Shown one piece after another: positions 24,951-35,600 of a stretch of DNA of 64,000 nucleotides. The stretch spans positions 17,781 through 81,780 of the forward strand of contig NZ_JACPYU010000021.1 in assembly GCF_016195855.1 (NCBI RefSeq). Reading direction: 5' to 3'. How positions within the stretch are numbered: the first letter of the stretch is position 1; each line of letters begins with the position of its first letter. The DNA comes from Aquabacterium sp. Lineage in GTDB: Bacteria; Pseudomonadota; Gammaproteobacteria; Burkholderiales; Burkholderiaceae_C. A program made the position numbers and the translations under genes. The notes below the pieces were generated by a model. The model saw only the letters and a list, made by a program, of their open reading frames with translations, was not told the origin of the DNA and ran no database searches.

Positions 24951-26576
24951 ATGAAAAAACTGGCTTCCCTGTTTGTGTTGTCTGCTCTGGCCGCGTTTGC
25001 GCAGGCTCAGGCACCCGCAGCCGTCACCTTCGACGTCATGGAGTTCGTGGTTGAAGGCAACACGGTTCTGCCGCCCGAGCAGGTCGAACGTGTGGTCTCC
25101 CCCTTCATGGGCCCTGGCAAGACATTCAAGGACATGGAAGCCGCCCGCACGGCATTGGAAAAAGCCTATCAGGATGCAGGCTACCTGTCGGTGGTGGTCA
25201 ACCTGCCCGACCAGCGCGTGGACGCGGGTGAGGTGAAGCTCGAAGTCATCCAGGCCAGTGTGGAAAAACTCAAGGTCACCGGTGCGCAGTACCACCGGCC
25301 CAGCCTGATTGCCGACAAGACGCCGGCATTGGCTCCTGGCAAGGTGCCCTACTTCCCCGAGGTGCAGGAGCAGTTGGCGACCGTGCAGACACAGGATGTG
25401 GACGTCACCCCCCTGATCGGGCCCGGCCAGGATCCACAAAAAATCGAAGTAGACCTCAAGGTCAAGGACAACCTGCCCGTGCATGGCTCGCTCGAAGCCA
25501 ATTCGCGCCAGAACTTCAACACCACACAAGGCCGCACCGAGGCCGTGCTGACTTACGGCAACCTCTTCCAGCGGGATCACACCATTGGCCTGAGCTGGAT
25601 CTACGCCCCTTCCAGACCGGCCGATGCCAACACCCTGGCCGCGCTCTACAGCCTGCCGCTCACCCCGGTGGACAGCGTGTCCGCCTACTTTGCGCGCAGC
25701 AACACCGACACGCCCACCAAGTCCGGGCTGGGCGGCTCCACGTTCACGCGTGGCCGTTATGCCGGCCTGGTCTACCACCACGACCTGCAGGCCCGGCAGT
25801 GGCCCGTGACCCACGGCTTCGACCTGGGCCTGGATTTCAAGCGCAGCAGCGACCGCAACATCGACATCGGTGGCGTCACCACCGAAAAGCCCAGCCTGCA
25901 CTACGAGGTGCTGTCGGCCCGCTACAACCTGAGCTGGCGCGGTGAGAACGACAACGTCACCAACTGGCGTGCGGGCCTGTATTCATCGTTCCGATCCATC
26001 TCGGAGCGCCAGGTGGACTGCAATGGCATCAGGCTGGAGCAGTTCGCCTGCAAGCGCAGCGGTGCATCGGCAGACTTCAGCGTGTTCAAGCTGGGCATGG
26101 GCCGCGTGCAGAACCTGCCCGCCAACTGGCAAGTGAAGTTCGACATCGACGCGCAACTGGCATCCGGCCCCTTGGTGCCCGCCGAGCAATACAGCCTGGG
26201 TGGCATCGACTCCATCCGGGGCTACTACGACTACGAGCAATCTGCCGACCAGGGCTGGAACACGCGCCTGGAGCTGATTTCGCCGGCCTGGCTCAAGCTC
26301 AAGGACGGCGAAGGCGTGCGTGCCCTGTTGTTCTGGGACCGGGGCGAGCTGCGCCTGATCAAACCGTTGCCCACCGAGATTCAGAAGGTGCAGATGGGCA
26401 GCTATGGCCTGGGTCTGCGCCTGGACAACAGCAAAGGCCTGACAGCCCGCCTGGACCTGGCCTTCCCGATTTACGACACGAGCAAACCCACCGAGTCTGG
26501 CGGCCAGGAGGCCGCAACAGGCAGTCAGAGCGCGCGCCGCTGGCGCGTGGACGCGGCCCTGCGCCAGTCCTTCTGA
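24951..26576 (+). CDS. Two-partner secretion outer-membrane transporter (TpsB; ShlB/FhaC/HecB family)
   Basis: A 541-residue Omp85-superfamily protein that exports its TpsA partner across the outer membrane. A signal peptide ends near residue 20 (AAFAQA). A POTRA_2 domain covers about 25-100 (FDVMEFVVEGNTVLPPEQVE, AYQDAGYLSVVVNLPDQRVD), with a second POTRA-like part to about 170. The beta-barrel follows, with VRG/Y-box-like GGIDSIRGYY and a terminal phenylalanine. It is directly followed by the giant TpsA gene (30-base gap). ATG 24951 is chosen because it starts the signal peptide; no strong ribosome-binding site precedes it. Confidence 0.92.
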   Translation: MKKLASLFVLSALAAFAQAQAPAAVTFDVMEFVVEGNTVLPPEQVERVVSPFMGPGKTFKDMEAARTALEKAYQDAGYLSVVVNLPDQRVDAGEVKLEVIQASVEKLKVTGAQYHRPSLIADKTPALAPGKVPYFPEVQEQLATVQTQDVDVTPLIGPGQDPQKIEVDLKVKDNLPVHGSLEANSRQNFNTTQGRTEAVLTYGNLFQRDHTIGLSWIYAPSRPADANTLAALYSLPLTPVDSVSAYFARSNTDTPTKSGLGGSTFTRGRYAGLVYHHDLQARQWPVTHGFDLGLDFKRSSDRNIDIGGVTTEKPSLHYEVLSARYNLSWRGENDNVTNWRAGLYSSFRSISERQVDCNGIRLEQFACKRSGASADFSVFKLGMGRVQNLPANWQVKFDIDAQLASGPLVPAEQYSLGGIDSIRGYYDYEQSADQGWNTRLELISPAWLKLKDGEGVRALLFWDRGELRLIKPLPTEIQKVQMGSYGLGLRLDNSKGLTARLDLAFPIYDTSKPTESGGQEAATGSQSARRWRVDAALRQSF

Positions 26577-26606
26577 CCCTGTAGTGAACCCCTTGGAGCA
26601 GTTGAC

Positions 26607-29600
26607 ATGAACAAGCACATCCACCGTCTGGTTTTTGATCGCAAGCGTGGCATGCGTGTGCCCGCCGCAGAGAGCGTGCGCGCCGCCGGCAAGGCCGCTG
26701 GTGGTCAGACCCGTGCCCGCGCCGTGGCCGGCGTGACCCTGGTGTCCATGGCCTTGAGCGGCGTGGCCGATGCGCGGGATGTGACCCCCTCAACCAACCG
26801 CAGCATCGTGGACACCATGATGCGCGCCTCGACCTTCAACATCGCGCGCAACACCGGCCCGGTGTGGAGCGCAGCCCGTGATGCTGGCAAGGCCTCGCAG
26901 TTCAAGGTCACCAACCCGGATGGCCTGACGACGCAGATCGACCAGTACGACAGTCGCGTCATCATCAACTGGGACAGCTTCAATGTGGGCGCCGACTACA
27001 GCGTGCTGTTCAACCAGCCCAAGGGTGGCTCGGCCTACAACCGCATCTGGGATCTCAACCCGACGGTCATCATGGGCAAGATCACCGCCAATGGCGAGGT
27101 GATCCTGGAGAACACCCATGGCGTGATCTTTGGCGCCACCGCGCGCGTGCAGACCGGCCGCTTCGTGACCACGGCCTTGAAGATGACCGAAGAGGCCATC
27201 ACCAAGGGCCTGCGCGCCAACCGCGATGGCCAGGTGATGTTCGGTGGCGATGACGCTGATCCCACTGGCTTCATCACCATCGAGCGTGGTGCCGAAGTCA
27301 AGGCCCTGGCTGGGGGCGATGTGCTGATGATCGCCCCCAAGGTCTACAACGAAGGCACGATTGAAACCCCCAAGGGTCAGACCGTGCTGGCGGCTGGCCA
27401 GAAGGTCTACCTCTACAGCTCGCTGGACCCGGCACAACGCGGCCTGCTCGTGGCCGTGGACCCGTTCGCATCGGGCCCAGCCGGCGTCAACACCGTTGAA
27501 AATGCCGCGGCGGCCGAGTACCGCACGGTGGACGGCAAGACGGTAGACAACAGCACGCCAGACAGCACCGCAGGCCTGGCCAAGCAGGTCAACCAGATCG
27601 TGGCCGAACAAGGCTCGATTAACCTGGTGGGCCTGACCGTGCGCAACAACGGCATCCTCACCGCCACCACAGCGGTGAAGGGGCAGAACGGCGCGATCTA
27701 TTTGCAGGCGCAGAAGACGACGACCACGTTCAACGGCACGCCCCTGACAGGCGACAGCGGCGCAGCGCCCCGGATGGCAGCCCAACTCGGCACGGTCGAA
27801 CTCGGATCGGGCAGCGTGACCCAGATCACGCCGTCTACCGCGCAGGTCTACAACGAAGACACCAAGAAATTCGAGGCGCCAACCCAGACCGATGCAGAGA
27901 CTTTCAACCAGTCGCGTATCGAGATCAGTGGCGCCAGCATCCGTGTGCAGGGTGGTGCCCAGGTGGTGGCGCCGTACGGCAAGATCAGCCTGCTGGCCAG
28001 TGAAGACGCGTCCAAGTCAGCACTGTTTGGCTTCAACGAAATCGGCAAGGACAACAGCGCCATCGTGATTGAAGACGGTGCGCTCGTCAGCGCCGCGGGC
28101 CTGCGCGATGTGCTGCTGCCCATGAGCCGCAACCAGTTGAACGGGCGCCTCTTTGCTAACGAGCTGGCGGATTCGCCCGTGCAGCGCGGTGGTGTGCTGT
28201 ACCGCAGCGAGGTCTCAGCCGATGCGCGCAGCCTGGTCAAGGTGGCCAATGTCAGCGGCTTTTACAACCTGGTTGGCCGCACAGCTGAAGAGATCGCCAC
28301 CAAGGCGGGTACGGTCAAGATCCAGGCGCAAGGCAGCACGGTGGTGGCTGATGGCGCCAAGGTCGACGTGTCGGGCGGCAGCGTGGTCTACCAGGCCGGC
28401 ACCATCAACAGCAGCCTGCTGCGCAAGGGCAATACGCTGGTCAAACTTGAAGATGCCCAGGCTGGCGTCAAGTATGACGAGTTGATCTCCGGCACCGGCC
28501 GCGGCACATCGGCTCAGCTGGCCAGTTATGTCGAAGGCAAGGATGGCGGCGAGATCCAGCTGTTCGCGCCGCAGTTCTACATCGGCGAAGGCACGCTCAA
28601 GGGCGACGTGGTGGTGGGGCCGTATCAGCGCGGGGGCCCCATTTCCTCCAGCGTGGACCTGGCCAAGAGGCCGGATCTCTATGCCTCGCTTCGCCCTCTG
28701 GGCGCGCGCCTGACGCTGGGCTTTTCTGAAGATTTGGCGCTCGCCATGGACGGCGTCACGGTGGCTGGGGCGCGCTCCGGCACATTGGGGCCGGTAGCTG
28801 GCGTGGACGCGACCGCCGTGACGCAACTGGTGAGCGCTTCGTTGATGCGCAACCAGCTCACCACCGACACCTTGAGCAAGGGCGGCTTTGCCGGCCTGTC
28901 GGTGTATGCCACTGCGCTCAATGTGGCCAAGGACGCGCGTCTGGATCTGGGTCCCACCGGCTCATTCAGCGCCAACAAGGCCAAGCAGATTCAGATCGAT
29001 GGTCAGATCAAGGCAGCAGGCGGCAGCGTCAGCCTGAGCGCCATTGGTGATGTGGTGCTGGGTGAAGGTGCGGCGATTGATGTGTCGGGCAGCAAGCTCG
29101 ATGAACTGGGGCAGGCAACGGGCACGGTGCCTGTGGATGTCAATGGTGGTGCCGTGGCGCTCAAAGCTGGCGGCTCGGTGCGCCTGAGTGAGCGCAGCCA
29201 GATCGACGTCTCTGCCGGCGCATGGCGAGCCAGCACAGGGGGCATCACCACGGGCAAGGCGGGCTCGCTTGCACTGGAGGCCAATGTTGATCAGACCCAA
29301 TCTTTGCCGGGCACGGTGGTGCTCAATGGGCGACTAAGTGGTTATGACTTCCAGTCCGGCGGCAAGCTGAGTATCAAGGGGGCGCCGGGTTTGTCGATCG
29401 GGCAAGGCGGCAAGGCTGATGACCTGCAACTGACCGCAGCCTTCTTCAGTGACAACGGTTTTGGCAGCTTTGAGCTGAGTTCGCTGGGGGATGTGGACGT
29501 GGTGGCCGGCACGGTGCTGACACCTCGATTGAAGAACTACCAGCTTGATGCGGCGCGCGTGGGCTCCGGCAACGGGGCGGCGCTGTTTATCACCACAGAG

Positions 29601-32600
29601 GTGAACGATGCGCAACGCGCCCCCGTCAACCTGACGCTCACGGCGATCAAACCGAACCAGGACAACCGCCAGGGCTACAAGGAGGGGGGGCGTGTGCGCA
29701 TTGGCGCCGGTGCCCAGCTTGATCTGGGTGCAGGCGGCCGTTTCGCGGCATTGGCAGGGCGCCAGATTGTTCTCGGGCAGGAAGCCAGCATCACGGCACA
29801 CGGCGGCTCGGTGGCCATGACACTGACGGGGCGTCGCGGCAGTAACCAGGCTGAGGACAAGAACTCGGCCGACGTCATCGGTTATGTGGCCGACAACGAG
29901 GTCCGCCTGAGCGCCGGCTCTCGCATTGATGTGTCGGGCGTGGCCAGGACCCAGACACAGGTTGTGAGCGGCCAGGAACGCGTGACCGGTACCGTCTTGG
30001 GTGGCGGCACCGTCAGCTTGAACTACAACCCCACTGATGAAGAAAGTGGCCAGCGTGGACGTGTGATCACGGAAGCAGCCACAGACAAGCTGGCAGCCTC
30101 CTTGATCGATGTCAGCGGGCAGTCGGCGCAATTGAACCTGGGGCGAGGTTCACGCCGCACCACGGTGAGCCAAGGCGCTGGCAGCGTGAAGGTGGGCGGT
30201 GCGGACGGGTTCGCGCTCATGGGTGACATCCATGCCCAGGCGCCCGACGCTTCGGTGGGCGGCGGTGAGTTCATCGCGTCCGTCAGTCGCGAGGGCAAGA
30301 GCGATGCGACTTTCAACCCATCGAAGTACCCGAGCGCCGATCGCGTGGTCCGCGTCACGGCCACGCAAAGTGAAGTGGCCACGCATGCAGACGCTTACGG
30401 CGAAGGCGTCGTCTCGGCCCAGCAACTGGCCGATGCCGGCTTTGACCGCATCAGCCTGCGTGCTGATGATCGCGTCGTGCTGGACAAGGGTGCCAGCATT
30501 GGCACCAGCGAGGGACAGAAGCTGCGTGCCATCATCGTGTCGGCACCTGTCTTGAAGGCAGAAGACGGCGGCGCACATGAACTGCGCGCCAGCTATGTGG
30601 CGCTGGGTGATGTCAATCTGGTCAGCAAGTTCGGCACCACGAAGGACAGCCGGCCGGCCTCTGCCGCGGGCAATGCCACGCTGGCGGTGAACGCCGGGCT
30701 GATCGAGCTGCACGGCAAGTCGGCCTTCCAGGGCTGGCAGTCGGTGGACCTCAATGCCACGCTGGACAAGTCCTTTGGTGACACCCGCCGTGATGGCGAG
30801 ATTCGCTTCATCGGCCGCACTTTTGATAACAACAGCACCGACCTGATCGGCTACCTGGGCTTTGATGGCGTGCTGACCCTGCGTGCGGGCCAAAGCTATG
30901 CCACCACCTTGTCCAAGGTCACGGTGCAGGGCGCATTGGGGCATGCCACGCTGAAAACGGAACAGCCATCCGCTGGCAGTTCCACCAGCGCCACACCGCT
31001 GACCGCGCTGGCCTCGCTCACCTTGCAGGCTGATGACATCGCGCACAACGGTGTCCTGCGCCAACCCTTTGGCGCCCTGACCCTCAATGCCGTCAACAAG
31101 GTCACGCTGGGCGCGGGCAGCACCCTGTCCGTGTCGGGTGATGGTGTGACGGTGCCGGTGGGCACCACGGTCAACGAGCGCAGCTGGGTGTACACGCCCA
31201 ACCCTTCTGATTCAACGATCACCACGCCCCTGGTGCAAAACCTCGATGGCCTGCCTGTGGCCAAGGGCATCCAGGTCAAGGGCCAGGGCATCAGCCTGAG
31301 CAACACGAGCATCGTCCAGGCACAGGCCGGGGGCGACCTGCAGGCCTGGGAGTTCATCCGGGGCGTGGGCGGCAGCACCGACACGCTCAACCGTGCCAAT
31401 TTGTTTGCGGTCCTGCCCAATTACCAATACGACTTCGCCCCCTACGACACCGAGATCGCCAAGTCGACGGCGCTGAGCGGCACGTCGCTGCAAGCGGGTG
31501 ACAAGATCACGATCAGCACAGCCAATGGCGTGCTGGCGAAGGGTACCTATACCTTGCTGCCGTCTCGCTATGCCTTGCTGCCCGGCGCGGTGCTCGTGTC
31601 TGCGGCCAACGTGGGCGCGGGTGGCACATTGAACCAGGCGATCACGCAAGACGATGGCAGCGTGTTCGTGTCGGGCCAACGCACGGCCACCGGCACCAGC
31701 ACCACGGGTGGCGACCCCCGCCAGACTTTCATGCTGGAGTCGGCGGCCACCTTCCGCGCCAAATCGGCGTATGCGCTGACCTCCATCAACAGCCTGCTCA
31801 CCGATCGCGCCGTGCAGCTGGACACCTTGCTGCCCAGCCTGGCCGGTGACGCCGGGCGCGTGTCGCTGGAGGCCAAGGGTGCCTTCGACCTGCTGGGTCA
31901 GTTCAACCTGGCCGGCAAAGGCAGCCTGGCGGCCGGCCAGCTTGACGTCGTCATGCCCTCGATGACCGTGGCCGACGATGGCGACACCCAGGTGCAGATT
32001 GAGGCAGGTTCTGCCCGTGTCTCGGCCCAGTCGCTCAACGGCACGCATGCCGGCAGCATCATGCTCGGCGGCGTGCGCACCGGGACGGTAGAAGGCGCCA
32101 CGGCGACGGTGTCGTCCAGCCAGGTGCGCCTGGCCAGCAGCAGCTTGTCTGCAGGCGAAGTGATCGCGGTGGCCACGGACACGGTCACCGTGGACGACGG
32201 CGTCAAGTTGACAGCCGAAGGGGCGGTGGGCAATAAGGCCAACCAGCTCACCATCAAGGGCCAGGGTGCTGCCGTGGTGGTCAGCCAGAACAGCAACACC
32301 GACATCCGGCGCGACCTGAGCGGCGTGACGGTGAACAAGGGCACGCTGAACATCGGGCAGGCCACGCTGTCGGGCCAGGCCGTTCAACTGGACGCCTCGC
32401 AGAGCCTGAACCTCAACGCCCATGCCACCATCAACAGCAAACTGTTTGGCTTGGGCGCGCCGCGCATCGTGGTGGGTGGTGCGGCTGACACGGCTGGCGC
32501 GGTGGCGCTGGACGGCGTCTTGCTGAACTCGCTCAAGGGTGCAGACAGCATGCAGCTTCGCAGCTACAGCAGCATCGACTTCAAGGGTGCGTTGGCTTTT

Positions 32601-35600
32601 GATGCGCGTGGTGCAGACGGCAAGCCCGTCTTGCGCAAGGTGGTGCTCGATGCGCCCCAGCTGCGCGGCCTGGGCCAAAGCGCTGACACGGTCAGCGTGA
32701 CGGCGCAAAGCGTCATCTTGCGCAACACATCCGGCATTGTGCCGTCGGCCACCGAAACCGGCACCTCGGCGCTGGCCATCCAGGCCGAGCCGGTGCTGTC
32801 TGACAAGGTCACGGGTGGCATCACCATTGGCGAAGGTGCGCAGCGCCTGGCCTTCGCCAACAGCACGCTGACATCCAAGGGCGACATCGTGTTCGACGGC
32901 AAGGGCCAGCTGGGTGTGCAGGGTGACGTCACGCTGGCTGCGGCCCGTGTGACCGCCACCAGCACGGCTGACCACGGTGTGGACAGTGCGGCCACCTTGA
33001 CCATCACCTCGGCCGCCAACGCCCGCACGCTCAATGAACGCGTGGGGGCAGGCGGTGCCTTGACCCTGAGCGGTGAGCGCGTGGTGCAGGACGGCGTGGT
33101 GGACGTGGCCTCCGGCAAGATCAACATCATCGGCAAGGGCAACACCACACAGCGGCGCGACACCGTGACGCTGACCGAGCGCTCGGTCACCAAGGCCGCG
33201 GGCTGGACGCAACAAGCGGGCAAGAGCTGGTCGGTCGATGCGCCTGGCGGTGATGTCACCGTGCAGGCGGTGCAGGGCGACCTGATCTGGCGTGGCCAGA
33301 TCGACGTGTCGGCCCCGGTGGCCAGCACCAAGCCCGAGCAAGGCCAGGCCGCTGGCACCGTGACGCTGCTGGCCAATGGTTTCAACCCGACCGATGGCTA
33401 CCGTGGCCAGCTGGTGGTGGGCACCAACGCCAGCCTCAAGGGCAGCGCGGGCAGCGACCGCTTGTCTGCCAGCTTGAGCGTTGACGCGCAGCGCCTGAGC
33501 AACGAGCAAACCCCAGGCTTGTCTGACGCTGCACAGGCCGCAGCCATCACGCATGGCACGCTGGACCGCCTGGCCGAGATCACCAAGGCCGGTGGCGTAC
33601 GCCGAGAAGTGGACTGGCGCATCCGCGAAGGTGCGCAATCGCTCAACACGGAACTGACCGCGCAACGCGTGTTCATCAGCGCTGACGCTGGCAGCCTGCA
33701 GCTGGGGCAAAGCCAGACGCTGCTGGCCAACGGCCAGCTGGCAACGCACACCGGCACCATCGATGCCCGCGCGCCTCAAGGTGGCGTGGTGCAACTGGCG
33801 GCGGGGCAAGACCTGATCATCGGCGCGAACGTCCTAGCCGATTCGTCGCGTGTGGGCGCCAATGGTGGCGACATCCTGCTCGCCTCAGCCGAGGGCCAGG
33901 TGCGCATCCAGGATGGCGTGACCTTGTCTGCCGGTGGCGACGATGAGCAGGATGGCCGCGTGGTCATTCGTGCGCTGCGCACCGACGACGGCAACTTGCC
34001 TGACGAGTTGCGTGTCAACGTGGACGCCATCGGCCCTAACACCAAGGTCAAGGCCGGTGAGTTCACCGTGGAAGCCGTGCGTGTCTACACCGGTACCAAG
34101 CTGACCACGGGCGCCAGCACGGGCACCACGCTGGGCCAGCTCAGCCTGATGGCCGACAACGATGACTTCATGGTCAGCAAGGACAGCATTGCCAGCGCTA
34201 TGGGGTTGGGCCGTTTTGCCAACGCCCACCTGCGCTCCGGCGTCGAAATTCAATCCAGCGGCAACTTCGAGGTCAGCAAGGACTGGAACCTGTGGAGCGA
34301 AGAGCGCGCAGGTGGCGAGCCCTTGAACCTCACCATCCGCGCAGCGGGTGACCTCAACATCAAGGGCAGCCTCAGTGATGGTTTTGCCACCGCCACGCGC
34401 ATCGGCACGGGCGACAGCCTGCCCACCGAAGTCAAGGCCGGGCCGGCTGCGTCCTTCCGCCTGGTGGCGGGGGCAGACCTGTCTGCGGCCAATGTGCTCA
34501 AGACAGACGCCAAGACCAGCAATGGCAACCTGCGCATCGATGGCGGCAAGATGGTCCGCACGACCAGTGGCTCGATCGAACTGGCGGCCGCCAAGGACAT
34601 CGAGCTCAAGGCCGGCACAGGTGCCTCACCTGTCCAGGCGGTGGTGTATGTGGCTGGGCAACGTGCCGAGTTGCCAGCGGGGCAGTCTTACACCGCACCC
34701 AATGACTGGGCGCAGTTCACAAACCATGGCGGGCGTGTGTCGCTGGCTGCGGGCGGCAACATCGTGGCGCCTGCGGCGGCGCAGTTGATCAACAACTGGT
34801 TCCAGCACGCGGGTGAAAGCGAGATCACCGGCGGTTCCTGGTACAGCTTCTTTGACAGCTTCAAGCAGGGTGTGGGCTCATTCGGCGGCGGCAACATCGA
34901 TGTACGCGCCGGCCAGTCGATCAACAACCTCGGCGTGGTGGCACCCACCTCCATGAGGCAGGTGACGGATGACGTCACCGCCGAGCGCACGCAGGTGGTG
35001 GACAACGGGGGCGACATCCATGTGCATGCGGGCCAGGACATCAAGGGCGGCGTGTACTTCCTGGGGCGTGGCGACGCGCTGATTCAGGCAGGGGGCGCCA
35101 TCACCAAGGGTGACAGCCTCAAGTCCGGGGTGCCGCAAGTTGGCGCCGTGGTCGGGCTGATGGATGGTCATGTGGCCTTGCAGGCGACCAAGGGCGCCAC
35201 CATCGCAGCGGTATACAACCCGACGGCCTTGCCCTCATCCAACCGAACGGGCGACCTTGGGGGAAGCTATTTCACCTATGGCGCTGATGCGGGCGTATCG
35301 ATCACCAGCACGTCCGGCGACGTGAACTGGACCCCTGAAGGTGACGGATTCAAGGACTACCTGAATCAACTCAACAAGATCGCTGGCCAGGATCAATTGC
35401 CCACGCAATATGTGACCAACTATCCCTTGACGATGATCGCGCCACCATCACTGGCGGTGTCCGCGCTGTCGGGCGACGTGGTGTTCAGTACACCCGTCAC
35501 CAACATGGTCATGACGCTCTTTCCCTCATCGCAAGGTCAGCTTGATCTGTTTGCCGGTCGCGATCTGAAGATGAACGCCAGGTTGGTCATGGCCGATGGC

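Noticed and set aside
31212..33809. An 865-codon minus-strand open frame inside tpsA
   Set aside because: High GC and codon bias of the real gene keep the opposite frame open. The translation is His/Arg/Gln-rich with no domain.
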